In this document: piece by piece, positions 8,891-18,349 of the stretch | Numbering within the stretch: the stretch's first letter is position 1 | How the letters are laid out: each line of letters opens with the position of its first letter | Program-made: the position numbers and the translations under genes | DNA from: Haladaptatus paucihalophilus DX253 | GTDB taxonomy: Archaea > Halobacteriota > Halobacteria > Halobacteriales > Haladaptataceae | Direction: 5' to 3' | Length of the DNA: 64,000 bases | Assembly: GCF_000376445.1 (NCBI RefSeq) | Contig: NZ_AQXI01000001.1 | Location: 1,024,962-1,088,961 of the forward strand | The notes under the pieces: generated by a model | Databases searched by the model: none | What the model was told of the DNA's origin: nothing | Seen by the model: only the letters and a program-made list of their open reading frames with translations

Positions 8891-9289
8891 TCAGAACCCT
8901 TCGTGCGTGGCGATTCGGTCGCGCAATTCGGGCGGAATCTCGGTGGGGTCGCCCGACTCGTCGAACACGACTTGTACGGTTTCGCCGGTGGCGGCAACCT
9001 CGTCTCCGGCCCGAATTTCGTGTTGCATCGTGATGCTCGTCGTTCCGATGTCGGTGACGCGCACGCCGACTGTCACGTCGTCTCCGCCGGTTATCGACCG
9101 GTGATAATCGAGTTCGAGGTGGGCGATGACGCCGTTGATTTCGTCGGATGGAATCCCGATAACGTCCCGGAAGTACGCGATGCGCGCCTGTTCGAGGTAC
9201 GTCGCGTAGACGGCGTTGTTGACGTGACCCATCGTATCGAGGTCACGGTAGCGCACCTCGATACCAGTCGTGTAGCCGAATTCGTCCAT
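8891..9289 (-). CDS. Acyl-CoA thioesterase, 4HBT/YbgC hot-dog fold
   Basis: A 132-aa single hot-dog domain with the 4-hydroxybenzoyl-CoA thioesterase-type active-site segment RYRDLDTMGHVNNAVYATYL near the N-terminus (Asp18 as the likely base). It should hydrolyse acyl-CoA thioesters in the cytosol; chain preference cannot be read. Length fits the YbgC/FadM group. It is convergent with the beta-helix gene across a 77-nt T-rich gap that may hold both terminators. Confidence 0.9.
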   Translation of the reverse strand: MDEFGYTTGIEVRYRDLDTMGHVNNAVYATYLEQARIAYFRDVIGIPSDEINGVIAHLELDYHRSITGGDDVTVGVRVTDIGTTSITMQHEIRAGDEVAATGETVQVVFDESGDPTEIPPELRDRIATHEGF

Positions 9290-9337
9290 GAAACTCGTAG
9301 CGGAAAGCGGCTAAACCATCTGTCGATTCCGTCCCGG

Positions 9338-9475
9338 CTACTCCGCCCGCCGGAGTTTCACCGAGGGGAGCCACCCTTCGTCTCCACCGCTGGTTTCGCA
9401 CCACTGCCAGCCCGCGACGGAACCGCGGAGCCGGGCGGCGAGTAATAGAGACGGGGGACGGGTTGCAGAGGACAA
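9338..9475 (-). pseudogene. Orphan SH3-like C-terminal fragment (tentative)
   Basis: A 45-codon open frame with no ATG (only a TTG at 9475) ends in GWQWCETSGGDEGWLP followed by SVKLRRAE and a stop. The W-x-W-C ... GW-x-P spacing is typical of the last strands of a variant SH3 domain, which elsewhere is 70-80 aa. The N-terminal half is not found in any frame upstream, so this looks like a remnant. Weak evidence. Confidence 0.25.
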
Positions 9476-9507
9476 TCTATTTCGTTGTCGGCTGATACGA
9501 ATCGGCC

Positions 9508-9702
9508 ATGCCCTCCGACTCGACCGACTCGCTCTTCGTCTGGGGAATCGTCATCGTCGGCGTCCTGACGTTCCTGTACAGCATCCTGCTCGCTAGCCAG
9601 CCGTTGGCGTGGTTCGGTATCGCGTTTCCGTTGCTCGGACTGTACCTGTTCTGGCGATTCGTCCGTGCGGTCGAGCGAATCGCCGACTCGATGGAGCGGT
9701 GA
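9508..9702 (+). CDS. Small two-pass membrane protein
   Basis: A 64-aa protein with a short acidic start (MPSDSTDS), two hydrophobic segments (FVWGIVIVGVLTFLYSILLA and LAWFGIAFPLLGLYLFWRFV) and an amphipathic tail (RAVERIADSMER). No motif gives a function. The coding bias and clean ATG support a real gene. It is convergent with the glyoxalase-fold gene (27 nt apart). Confidence 0.65.
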   Translation: MPSDSTDSLFVWGIVIVGVLTFLYSILLASQPLAWFGIAFPLLGLYLFWRFVRAVERIADSMER

Positions 9703-9728
9703 TACGCGTCCGTCGCGCCGCGTGATTT

Positions 9729-10082
9729 CTACCGAACCGCCTCGGTTTCGCGGTCGAACGCCTGCACTTCGACGGCGCGTCCCTCGGGGTCGTCGGCGAA
9801 GAAGTGGTAGATATCGTATTTCGGATTCTCCTCCGGCGGGTCGCGTGCTCGGTCGGCGAGTTCGTCGTACAGCACGTCCACGCCGTCGCGGTCCGCCGTG
9901 ACGAACGTGAGGATGCCGTCGGTATCGGCCGACTCGCGCTCGCAGAAGCCAAAGCGCATGTTGTCGTACTGCAACACCGTACAGTCGGTCTGTTCGAGCC
10001 ACACCTCCGCACCGAGGCGGTCGGTGTAGAACGGAACGGTTTCGGCGCGGGATTCGCTGGCGAAGAAGACGATGCCGCTCAT
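9729..10082 (-). CDS. VOC (glyoxalase/bleomycin-resistance fold) protein
   Basis: A 117-aa single VOC module: it begins GIVFFASESRAETVPFYTDR, the usual paired beta-alpha start, and ends with FFADDPEGRAVEVQAF, which carries the D-P-x-G-x-x-x-E metal-side strand. It probably works as a dimer. The family is too broad to give a substrate. No signal peptide. Confidence 0.85.
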   Translation of the reverse strand: MSGIVFFASESRAETVPFYTDRLGAEVWLEQTDCTVLQYDNMRFGFCERESADTDGILTFVTADRDGVDVLYDELADRARDPPEENPKYDIYHFFADDPEGRAVEVQAFDRETEAVR

Positions 10083-10125
10083 TGATGGGACGACACGTCG
10101 CGCAGAAAAATGGGTTTCGCCCCGT

Positions 10126-10329
10126 TCAATCCGACCGAAGCATCACGTCGGTCGCCTTCACGACGGCGGTCAGTTCCATTCCCTCCTCGATTTCGAGGTT
10201 CTCGGCCGATTCGCGGGTGATGACGGCCGCAACTTCCTCGCCACCCACGTCGAGAACTACCTCGGCGGTCACGTCGCCGGTTTTCACGTCCACTACCTCC
10301 CCGTCGAGTCGGTTTCGTGCGCTTAACAT
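10126..10329 (-). CDS. TOBE (Mop-like) molybdate/tungstate-binding protein
   Basis: A 67-aa stand-alone TOBE/Mop domain: MLSARNRLDGEVVDVKTGDV then AEVVLDVGGEEVAAVITRES and MELTAVVKATDVMLR. Molbindins of this type bind oxyanions between subunits and buffer molybdate or tungstate for cofactor synthesis. No transporter or moa/moe gene is next to it in this window. I use the ATG at 10329; the much longer open frame upstream runs antisense to the MBF1 gene and is not coding. Confidence 0.9.
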   Translation of the reverse strand: MLSARNRLDGEVVDVKTGDVTAEVVLDVGGEEVAAVITRESAENLEIEEGMELTAVVKATDVMLRSD

Positions 10330-10437
10330 CCGGGTTCCCCCGGGACGAAGACGACGAGGCCGAGAATAAGCGTTCGGGCGGACTTTGCTCCGGCGAACAA
10401 ACGCGATATTGAAATGTAGGCCCCCCATAGCGAGGGT

Positions 10438-10953
10438 ATGGCAAAATATTCGACCGGGAACTCGTCCGGCGGCGGCAGCGGCGGTTCCTGTGAACTCTGC
10501 GGGAAGGCGTCCGATTCGCTGACCGAGGCGAGCGTCGCGGGCGCGACGCTCCACGTCTGTCCGGACTGTGCGAGCCACAACGACGCCGCACAGCCGACGA
10601 AATCGAAGAGCGAAGGCAACGCGATGAGCGAACAGGACCGCAAGCGCAGGGCGGCCCAGCGCACGGCCCGAATGGACGACGCCCGGAAGGGCGACGCGAG
10701 CCACTGGGAGGAAGAGGGAACGAGTTACGACAGCGACCCGCTGCCGTACCTCGTCTCCGACTACGGCGAGCGCGTCATCGACGCGCGACAGGAGGAAGGT
10801 CTCCAGCGCGGCGAACTCGCCGACGAACTCGAGGTTCAGGAGAACGACCTCCTCGCGGTCGAACAGAACCGAGCGAACCGCGCGGGCGTCGGCGGGTCGG
10901 TCATCGAAGCGCTGGAGGAGCGTCTCGGCGTTACGCTGTCGGAGTCGGCGTAG
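10438..10953 (+). CDS. Multiprotein-bridging factor MBF1 homologue
   Basis: A 171-aa archaeal MBF1. The N-terminus has a zinc ribbon (CELC at 18-21, CPDC at 41-44); the C-terminal third is an XRE-type helix-turn-helix (YGERVIDARQEEGLQRGELADELEVQENDL region). In archaea MBF1 associates with the ribosome or with transcription factors. The Gly/Ser-rich stretch after residue 8 is a flexible lead. The ATG at 10438 is followed by MAKYSTGN. Confidence 0.9.
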   Translation: MAKYSTGNSSGGGSGGSCELCGKASDSLTEASVAGATLHVCPDCASHNDAAQPTKSKSEGNAMSEQDRKRRAAQRTARMDDARKGDASHWEEEGTSYDSDPLPYLVSDYGERVIDARQEEGLQRGELADELEVQENDLLAVEQNRANRAGVGGSVIEALEERLGVTLSESA

Positions 10954-10985
10954 CGTTTTTGTCCGCCCGTTTCGGAGAACGGGGT

Positions 10986-12176
10986 ATGACCCGCGCGCCA
11001 GCAGAGCCATATCGGACGAGTTTCGACGCGACCGTCGCGGCAATCGACGGGAGGAACGTCTCCCTCTCGGAGACGTACTTCTACGCCGAGAGCGGCGGCC
11101 AACCGGCGGACAGGGGAACGCTCGGCGGGATTTCCGTCGTCGACGTGCAGAAACGCGACGGCGACGTCGTTCACACGCTCGAAACCGACCCCGAGTTCGA
11201 GGAGGGCGAGGAGATTCGCGGACAGGTGGACGAGGAGTTCCGCACCTACTGCATGCGGTCGCACACGGCGAGCCACGTCCTCTACGGGGCGGGACGACTG
11301 ATTTTGGACGACCTCGGCTACGGCGGGTTCGACATCGGCGAGGAGAAGATTCGCGTCGATTTCCAGACCTCGACGGACATCGACGACGACGTGCTCGTCG
11401 AACTCGAACGCCTGACGAATCGGGCGGTGTGGGATTCGTTGCCCGTCTCGTGGGAAGCGGTCCCGAAGGAGGAGGCGCTGGCGCGAGAGGATATCGCATT
11501 CAACACGAAGACGGAAGAAGGCGTGCTGAGCGGTTCGGAGACGGTTCGCGTCGTCGATATCGAGGGATGGGACGTGGCGGCCTGTGGCGGCACGCACGTC
11601 GAGAACACGCGCGAAATCGGGCCGGTGACCATCGTCGACCGGTCGAACCCCGGCGAGGGAATGACGCGCGTCGAGTTCGCCGTCGGCCCGCCGGCCATCC
11701 GAACGCGGGCGGACGAAAAGCGGAGCGCGCTGGCGGCCGCGCGAATCGCTGGAACAGGGGTCGAGGATTTACCGGACGAAATCGACCGGCTCACCGGCGA
11801 AATCGACGCGCTGGAAACCGAGTTGGCGGACGCGAAATCACGGCTCGTCGGCGCGACCATCGACGAACTCGCCGAGGAAACCGTCGCCCGAAACGGCCAC
11901 GAGTGGTTGGTCGGCACCATCGACGGTGTTGGGCCGAACGAACTCAGCGACAGGGTGCGAGAACTGGCGGGCGAAACGGCGGACGTGGTTGCGCTCACCG
12001 GAAAAGAGGGGTCGACGTTCCTCGTCGTCGGGACCGACGGCGACGTCGAAGCGGGCGACGTGGTGGACGAGGTGACCGCCGAGTTCGGCGGCGGCGGTGG
12101 CGGTAGCCCGACGTTCGCACAGGGCGGCGGCCTCTCGGCGGACCCCGACGACGTGGTGGCGTACTTGCGAGACTGA
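10986..12176 (+). CDS. Alanyl-tRNA editing protein, AlaX-type with DHHA1
   Basis: A 396-aa trans-editing hydrolase that should deacylate Ser-tRNA(Ala) or Gly-tRNA(Ala). The editing site is complete: SHTASHVLYG (His93 and His97) and CGGTHVENT (about residues 199-206). An N-terminal AlaRS beta-barrel (ETYFYAESGGQPADRG) and a C-terminal DHHA1 domain with a coiled coil (about 255-295) and the GGGGGGSPTFAQGGG loop make it the long AlaX form. I use ATG 10986, which gives MTRAPAEPYRTSF; the gene follows MBF1 by 32 nt. Confidence 0.93.
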   Translation: MTRAPAEPYRTSFDATVAAIDGRNVSLSETYFYAESGGQPADRGTLGGISVVDVQKRDGDVVHTLETDPEFEEGEEIRGQVDEEFRTYCMRSHTASHVLYGAGRLILDDLGYGGFDIGEEKIRVDFQTSTDIDDDVLVELERLTNRAVWDSLPVSWEAVPKEEALAREDIAFNTKTEEGVLSGSETVRVVDIEGWDVAACGGTHVENTREIGPVTIVDRSNPGEGMTRVEFAVGPPAIRTRADEKRSALAAARIAGTGVEDLPDEIDRLTGEIDALETELADAKSRLVGATIDELAEETVARNGHEWLVGTIDGVGPNELSDRVRELAGETADVVALTGKEGSTFLVVGTDGDVEAGDVVDEVTAEFGGGGGGSPTFAQGGGLSADPDDVVAYLRD

Positions 12177-12177
12177 G

Positions 12178-14202
12178 TTACTCGACGCCCAACTGCTCGA
12201 AGACGAACGTCCACTCGTCCAACTTCTCGCGGACGATCATCTCGGTCGGCTTGCCGACGCCGTGGCCCGTGTCCCGTTCCTCGCGGAGGAGAATCGGCGC
12301 GTCTCCGGTGTGTTTCGCCTGCATTCTGGCGGCCATCTTCCGGGCGTGGGCCGGATGGACCCTCGTGTCCCCCTCGGCCGTCTTGAACAGGACGGCGGGA
12401 TACTCCCGCTCCTCGACGTTGTGATACGGCGAGTATTCGCGGATGTACTCGAACGCCTCCGGGTCGTCGGGCGACCCGTACTCCGCCGTCCACGACGCGC
12501 CGAGCAGGAACCGGTGGAACCGGAGCATGTCGAGGAGCGGAACGATACAGAGGCAGGCGGCGAACAGATCCGGGCGCTGGGTGATGCTCGCGCCGACCGT
12601 CAGCCCGCCGTTGCTCCGACCGTCGATGGCGAGGCGCTCGGGACTCGTGTAGTCGCTCTCGACGAGGTGTTCCGCCGCCGCGATGAAGTCGTCGAAGGTG
12701 TTCTGTTTGTGCTCCTTCCGGGCCGCGTGGTGCCACTCCTCGCCGAACTCGCCGCCGCCGCGGACGTTGGCGACGACGAAGACGCCGCCTCGTTCGAGGA
12801 AGGGGACGGCGTAGCGTCGGAACGCGGGCGTCTGGCTGAGTTCGAACCCGCCGTAGCCGTACAGCAGCGTCGGGTTGTCGCCGTCCGGTTCGACGCCCGC
12901 GTGAACGACGAACAGCGGGACTTCGGTGCCGTCCGCCGACTCGTACCGCTCCCGTTCGACCTGCAGGTCGGCCTCGACCGGAACCTCGGGTGCGTCGAGT
13001 TTCGTCACGCCCTCGCCGACGACGTAGCGGTAGACGGTCGGCGGGTGGTCGAACGACTGGTACCGGAAGAAACACTCGTCCTCGTCCATCGAACCGTGGA
13101 GACTCCCCTCGTCGATGGACCCTAACTCGGGGAGCGACGCGTCCTCGGCGCGCGTCCCGTCGAGGTCGAAGGCGACGAGTTCCGAAACCGCATCGCGTTC
13201 GTAGTGTGCGACGATGTGGTCGCCCGCGAGCACGAAATCCCGGAGGATGGCGTCGTCGCGCTCCGGGACGACGGATTCGAACGTCTCGGGTGCGTCGCGC
13301 CCGGCGGCGTCCGCCAACTCCGCCGCGACGATTCGGTAGTTCGGCGCGTCGAGGCTCGTCAGGAAGAAGGCCCGATTCCCGCGGAGGTGTGGCTCGAAGA
13401 TGGCGTCCTCGCCCGCCACGAGCGGCTCGAACTCGCCATCCCGCGCGGCGTAGACGTCGGTGCGTTCCCACCCCCGCGTGAGTTCGACCACGAGGTAGTC
13501 GCTATCCGGGTCGGTGTGGAGGCCCGCCCACGTCTGCTCGTCGAGTTCGATCGGGAGTTCGTCGTCTGCGTCGTCCTCGCCGCCCCCATCTAGTCGGTGA
13601 TACGCGAGCGATTTGTCGAGTTGTCCGCCGTCTTCGAGCGCGCCGGTTCGGCCGTAGTAAAATCCCTCGTCGGACCACGCGAACGACCGCTCCCCGGTTC
13701 GACCCGTCTCGCGGAGTTCGTCCACGGTATCGCCCGTTTTCGCGTCCACGACGCGAACGTCGTACTGTTCCGTGCCGCCCTCCGTGACGCCGTAGGCGAC
13801 GAGCGAGCCATCGGGCGAGGGGACGAACCAGTCGAGGGTCAGGGTGGCGTCGTCGCTCCACTCGTTCGGGTCCGCGAGGACGCGGCGTTCGCCGTCGAGG
13901 TCGTCCCGAACGGTCAACAGCGGCAAGTCCTCGTCGGCGGGCGTGTACCGCTGAAAGTAGCCATTCGGCGTCGGAACGACGGGGAAGTAGGCCGCGGAGT
14001 TCGCCAGCGCCCGAAACCGGGGTTCGAGGTCGTCGCGCGTCTCGCCGCGGAGGAACGACTTCGCGTACTCGTTCTGCGCACTCACCCACGCCGAAACGTC
14101 CTCGTCGTCGCCTTCCAGCCAGCGGTACGGGTCGTGGATTTCCTCGCCGTGAAGCGTTTCGACGACATCGCGCGTTTCGGTGGGTGGGGGAGTCCGTAGC
14201 AT
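12178..14202 (-). CDS. Prolyl oligopeptidase family peptidase (S9A)
   Basis: A 674-aa protein starting [31 protein letters not shown], the standard entry to an S9A beta-propeller. The C-terminal alpha/beta-hydrolase has nucleophile Ser near residue 531 (DGRSNGGL), an Asp in EGDTRVHP (about 614) and His in [10 protein letters not shown] (about 647). It should cleave short peptides after proline, in the cytosol. The open frame extends another 420 codons upstream, but that part is antisense to the helicase gene, so the ATG at 14202 is chosen. Confidence 0.93.
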   Translation of the reverse strand: MLRTPPPTETRDVVETLHGEEIHDPYRWLEGDDEDVSAWVSAQNEYAKSFLRGETRDDLEPRFRALANSAAYFPVVPTPNGYFQRYTPADEDLPLLTVRDDLDGERRVLADPNEWSDDATLTLDWFVPSPDGSLVAYGVTEGGTEQYDVRVVDAKTGDTVDELRETGRTGERSFAWSDEGFYYGRTGALEDGGQLDKSLAYHRLDGGGEDDADDELPIELDEQTWAGLHTDPDSDYLVVELTRGWERTDVYAARDGEFEPLVAGEDAIFEPHLRGNRAFFLTSLDAPNYRIVAAELADAAGRDAPETFESVVPERDDAILRDFVLAGDHIVAHYERDAVSELVAFDLDGTRAEDASLPELGSIDEGSLHGSMDEDECFFRYQSFDHPPTVYRYVVGEGVTKLDAPEVPVEADLQVERERYESADGTEVPLFVVHAGVEPDGDNPTLLYGYGGFELSQTPAFRRYAVPFLERGGVFVVANVRGGGEFGEEWHHAARKEHKQNTFDDFIAAAEHLVESDYTSPERLAIDGRSNGGLTVGASITQRPDLFAACLCIVPLLDMLRFHRFLLGASWTAEYGSPDDPEAFEYIREYSPYHNVEEREYPAVLFKTAEGDTRVHPAHARKMAARMQAKHTGDAPILLREERDTGHGVGKPTEMIVREKLDEWTFVFEQLGVE

Positions 14203-14364
14203 ACCGACGATAGTGGAAACCGCGGCTAATACGTTGTCGGGAAGCGGCAACGCGACGACAGGAGAGGGGCCGAGTTGGCGGGCCGCGAAGACGTCCGGTA
14301 ATCGACCTGCAGAGGCGTACGGTAATCGACAGTATTTTTCCGCGAGGGCGGGTACGAACGTCTC

Positions 14365-17067
14365 GTGAATATACGGGGGACCGTCACGGCGCCGGGCGAG
14401 CAACGAACCGTGACCACGCGGTACGGCGAACGCGACCTCGCGGAGGTCGTCGTGCGACCGGACGACGACGTGCCGCAGACGGTGACGCTGTGGGGCAAGT
14501 GGGCCGAAACCGCCGACTACCTCGAAGAAGGGATGGAACTGCTGGTGACGGACGCGGAGGAGTCCGAGTACGACGGCGAGACGACGTACGCGACGGGGAA
14601 GGAATCCTACGTCGTGGTCGAACCCTCGTTCCTCGTGAACGTGACCGACGTCCGCTCGTGGGTGCAGTGTCCCCGGATGTACTACCTGAACAAACTGTCG
14701 GCGATTCCGCTGAACTACCCCGTCGTGAAGGGGACAATCGTCCACGAGGTGTTCGGCGACCTGCTCCGCGGTCGGGAATTGGACGACTCCATCGAGGAGC
14801 GCGTCGAGGAGGTCGGCCTGCAACTCGGCCTGCTCGGACGCGAGACGGACGAGGTGGCGGGCGAGGTGCGCCAGAACGCTCGCGCCATCGAGGGCTGGCT
14901 CGAACAGGGCGTCCTCGACGACACGGACGACTGGCGAAGCGAGTACACGCTCATCAGCGAACAGTTCGGCATCAAGGGACGCTGTGACGCGCTCCGACGC
15001 GGGATGCCGGTCGAACTGAAGACGGGAAAGAACACGAACCGCGACCCGCGCTTTCAGGACAAGATTCAGGCGGCCTGTTACGCCCTCCTCCTGCAGGAAC
15101 GCGGCGTTCCCGCGGACACGGGTACGCTCCTCTACACGAAGAACTCCGCGCTGGACCGCACCGAGGAGACGGGCGACCTCTCGCCCGCGAAGGAATTTTC
15201 CATCGGCAAGGGCCTGCTCGAATTCGTCGTCAGGACCCGCAACGAAATCGCCGCGGCGGAGTTCGACATGGACGTGCCGACGGGCTACGAGGCGAACGCC
15301 AAGTGCGAATACTGTTTCGAGAAGGACACCTGCATGGTCGTCTCGGGTCGCCTGAATCAGGAGTCGAAGGCGGGCCAAATCGGACGGCCGATTCCCGAGG
15401 AGGAACGCGCGTACTTCCGCGAGAAGTACGAGCAGATAGAGCGGGAACGCCGGGCGACCCACCGCGAGTACGCCAAACTATGGGAGCAGACGGCCCAAGA
15501 ACGGGCGGACGACGACCGGGCGCTCATCGGATTGGAACCAGCGGGACAGACGCAAATCGAGGGCGGGCGCTGGGAACTCCGCGCCCGACGGACCGACGAC
15601 GCGGTATCGAAGATTCGGGAGGGCGACGTCGTTTTGGCCAGCAAGGGCGACCCCGTCAGCGGCCACGCGGAACTGGCGCGGGTTCAGCAACTGGGCGACG
15701 AAATCGTCGTCACGACGGACGAACCCGTCGAACTCCGGCGACTCGACGTCTACCCCTCGGAATTCTCCGCCGACGGAATGTTGACCGCGCTCCACGACGC
15801 CCTCCTGAAGGGCGATGAACGGCGGAAGGACGTGTTGTTCGGACGACGGGAGCCCGAATTCGAAGCGGACGAGCGGACGTTCATCGGGAACAACGACGCG
15901 CAGAACGCGGCGGTCAACCTCGCGGTGAACGCGAAGGACTGTGCGCTCATCCACGGCCCGCCCGGCACCGGGAAGACCTACACCATCGCGCGGACCATCC
16001 GGGCGCTCGCCGATGACGGCAACCGCGTCCTCCTGTCGGCGTTCACGAACCGCGCGGTGGACAACGCGCTCGAAGCGCTCCGGGAGCAAGGGTTCGGAGA
16101 AGAGGAAATCGTTCGCGTCGGCACCGAGAGCGGCGTCCGCGAGGACATGCAGGACGTTCGTCTGGAGCGAGGCGGCGACCCCGGCGAGCGCGTCGCCGAA
16201 CTCGAAGGGGCGAGCGTCGTCGCCGCCACGACGGCGACTTGCGGGTCACGAATCATGCGCGAACAGGCGTTCGACGTGGCGCTGGTGGACGAGGCCTCGC
16301 AGTTGACCGAACCCGCCACGCTCGCGGCCATCAACCTCGCCGAGCGGTTCGTCCTCGTGGGCGACCACCACCAACTGCCGCCCGTGGTCCAAGCGAACGA
16401 CGCGGAGGCGGACTCCGAAGCGAGCGCGGACGGTGACGGCGCGGGCGGCGACCTCTCGACCTCGTTGTTCCAGCGACTCGTGGACCTGTATCCCGACGCG
16501 TCGGTCATGCTGGACCGTCAGTACCGCATGGCTCAGCGGATTCAGGCGTTCTCGTCCCGCGAGTTCTACGACGGCGCGCTCCGCCCGGCGAACGGCGAGG
16601 TCGCGGCCCAGAAAATCGGGGATTTGCCGAACGTCGAACCCGAATCCCTGCCGCCGACGCTCCGCACCGGCGTCGCCTTCGTCGACCCGGACGGGAAGAC
16701 GGCGGGTAATACGAATCCGGTCGAAGCCGAGCGCGTCACGGAACTCGTCTCCCGATTCGCAAACGCGGGCGTCGCCCGCGAGGACATCGGCGTCATCGCT
16801 CCGTTCCGCGCGCAGGTCGCGGAGATATCCCGGCGCGTTCACGAATCCGTCGCGGTCGATACGGTGGACCGGTTCCAGGGGTCGAGCAAGGAGGTCATCA
16901 TCGTCTCGTTCGTCGCCACGGGCGACTTGGACAGCCCCATCTTCGACGACTACCGCCGGGTGAACGTCGCGCTGACCCGCGCCAAGAAGTCGCTCGTCCT
17001 CGTCGGCGACGAGCGCGCGCTTCGCTCCTCGCCGCTCTACGACCGGATGGTCGAGTGGGCGACCTAA
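14365..17067 (+). CDS. OB-fold/Cas4-like nuclease/Dna2-type SF1 helicase
   Basis: A 900-aa protein starting with GTG (MNIRGTVTAPGEQ). Order of parts: an RPA-like OB fold (1-90); a Cas4/RecB-type nuclease (95-325) with TIVHEVF, a GRCDALRRG Asp and VELKTGK; and an SF1B helicase (from about 500) with Walker A HGPPGTGKTYT (about 527-537), VDEASQL, GDHHQLPP and DRFQGSSKEVIIVS. Cys102, 314, 317 and 323 match the four ligands of the Cas4/Dna2 Fe-S cluster. Likely role: DNA end processing in replication and repair. No CRISPR array is nearby. Confidence 0.92.
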   Translation: MNIRGTVTAPGEQRTVTTRYGERDLAEVVVRPDDDVPQTVTLWGKWAETADYLEEGMELLVTDAEESEYDGETTYATGKESYVVVEPSFLVNVTDVRSWVQCPRMYYLNKLSAIPLNYPVVKGTIVHEVFGDLLRGRELDDSIEERVEEVGLQLGLLGRETDEVAGEVRQNARAIEGWLEQGVLDDTDDWRSEYTLISEQFGIKGRCDALRRGMPVELKTGKNTNRDPRFQDKIQAACYALLLQERGVPADTGTLLYTKNSALDRTEETGDLSPAKEFSIGKGLLEFVVRTRNEIAAAEFDMDVPTGYEANAKCEYCFEKDTCMVVSGRLNQESKAGQIGRPIPEEERAYFREKYEQIERERRATHREYAKLWEQTAQERADDDRALIGLEPAGQTQIEGGRWELRARRTDDAVSKIREGDVVLASKGDPVSGHAELARVQQLGDEIVVTTDEPVELRRLDVYPSEFSADGMLTALHDALLKGDERRKDVLFGRREPEFEADERTFIGNNDAQNAAVNLAVNAKDCALIHGPPGTGKTYTIARTIRALADDGNRVLLSAFTNRAVDNALEALREQGFGEEEIVRVGTESGVREDMQDVRLERGGDPGERVAELEGASVVAATTATCGSRIMREQAFDVALVDEASQLTEPATLAAINLAERFVLVGDHHQLPPVVQANDAEADSEASADGDGAGGDLSTSLFQRLVDLYPDASVMLDRQYRMAQRIQAFSSREFYDGALRPANGEVAAQKIGDLPNVEPESLPPTLRTGVAFVDPDGKTAGNTNPVEAERVTELVSRFANAGVAREDIGVIAPFRAQVAEISRRVHESVAVDTVDRFQGSSKEVIIVSFVATGDLDSPIFDDYRRVNVALTRAKKSLVLVGDERALRSSPLYDRMVEWAT

Positions 17068-17100
17068 GCGCTTTCGTCCCCGTCGTCCGTACCTCGGTTC

Positions 17101-18330
17101 ATGAACGATTCCCTCCCGGACTACCATCTTCCCGACCGTGACGTGACCGTTCTCTCGCCACCGGGCGGAACCGCCGTCCCGCCGCGGGAGGCCGCGGAGC
17201 GCGCGATGGCGGACCCGCACGGCCCGCCCCTCGCCGAACTCGTCTCCCCGGACGAGACGGTCGCAATCGTCGTGACGGACGTGACGCGGGCCACGCCGGA
17301 CGACGTGCTGTTGGACGTGCTCCTCGCGGAATTGGCGGACGCCGGAGTCCCCCGAAAGCACGTCTCCGTCGTGCTCGGACTCGGCCTTCACCGCCCGATG
17401 ACCGACGAGGAGATAGCCGACGCGCTCGGCGAGCACGCGGACCTCGCTGAGAATCACGACGCGGACGCCGCAATCGAAGTCGGAACCGCCGAAACGCCGG
17501 ACGGTGACGCGGTACCCGTCGAACTGAATCCGACCGTCGCGGACGCGGACCGCGTGCTCTCGACGGGGATGGTCGAGCCGCACCAGTACGCCGGGTTCTC
17601 GGGCGGCGCGAAAACCGTCGTCATCGGCGCGGGCGGGGAGTCGCTCATCCGATACACGCACGGCCCGGACCTCCTCTCGCGGGAGGGCGTCAGACTCGGG
17701 CGAATCGAGGACAACCCGTTCCGGGAACTACTGGACGAGGCGGGCGACGTGGCCGGACTCGACTTCTGTCTGAACGTCACGCACGGCCCGCAGGGGATTC
17801 TCGGGGCGAGCGCCGGACACCACCGCGCGGTGGTCGCCGACCTCGCCGAAACCGCGAAGGAGTCGCTGTCGGTCGCGGTCGAAGGCGAGTACGACGCGGT
17901 AATCGCGGGCGTTCCCGAGGCGAAAGCCGCGAACCTCTATCAGGCGACCCGCGCCGCGACGTACGTCGTTCTCGGCGACCGGAACCCGCTCCGGCCGGGA
18001 GGTCGGGTCGTCGTTCCCGCCGCCATGCCCGAGGGGGCGGGCGAAGGAAAAGGAGAACAGCGATTCTACGACAGACTCGACGGCGCGAGCGACCCCGAGA
18101 GCCTCTACGACGAGATGCGAACCGGCTACGAACCGGGCGCACAGCGGGCCTTCGTCGTGGCCCGCGTCCTCCGCGACCACGACGTGTTCGTGACCGGAAG
18201 CGAGCATCCGGCAATCGTCGAGGACTGTCTGATGCATTCCCGCGAATCCGTCGAGGAGGCCATCGAACCCGGAAGCGACGTGCTGGTCGTTCCGAACGCG
18301 CTCGATACGCTGTTGGTTCGGCCGGAGTGA
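17101..18330 (+). CDS. LarA-like nickel-pincer racemase family protein (DUF2088)
   Basis: A 409-aa protein of the lactate racemase LarA superfamily. Family segments include VTDVTRATPDDVLL near residue 60, GLGLHRPMTDEEI near residue 97 and STGMVEPHQYAGFSGGAKTVVIGAGG at about 158-183, with His residues of the type that hold the Ni-pincer cofactor. The reaction is epimerisation of a 2-hydroxyacid; the actual substrate is not evident, and no larB/C/E genes are visible here. It follows the helicase by 33 nt on the same strand. Confidence 0.85.
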   Translation: MNDSLPDYHLPDRDVTVLSPPGGTAVPPREAAERAMADPHGPPLAELVSPDETVAIVVTDVTRATPDDVLLDVLLAELADAGVPRKHVSVVLGLGLHRPMTDEEIADALGEHADLAENHDADAAIEVGTAETPDGDAVPVELNPTVADADRVLSTGMVEPHQYAGFSGGAKTVVIGAGGESLIRYTHGPDLLSREGVRLGRIEDNPFRELLDEAGDVAGLDFCLNVTHGPQGILGASAGHHRAVVADLAETAKESLSVAVEGEYDAVIAGVPEAKAANLYQATRAATYVVLGDRNPLRPGGRVVVPAAMPEGAGEGKGEQRFYDRLDGASDPESLYDEMRTGYEPGAQRAFVVARVLRDHDVFVTGSEHPAIVEDCLMHSRESVEEAIEPGSDVLVVPNALDTLLVRPE

Positions 18331-18349
18331 GAAAGGGTGGGAGGAGTCG

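Noticed and set aside
14365-15350. CRISPR adaptation gene cas4
   Set aside because: The Cas4-like domain is fused to a Dna2-type helicase, and there is no array or other cas gene in the window.
12178-15462. 1094-aa minus-strand frame as one large protein
   Set aside because: Only the part from 14202 down matches prolyl oligopeptidase; the upstream 420 codons are antisense to the helicase gene, which has complete motifs on the plus strand.
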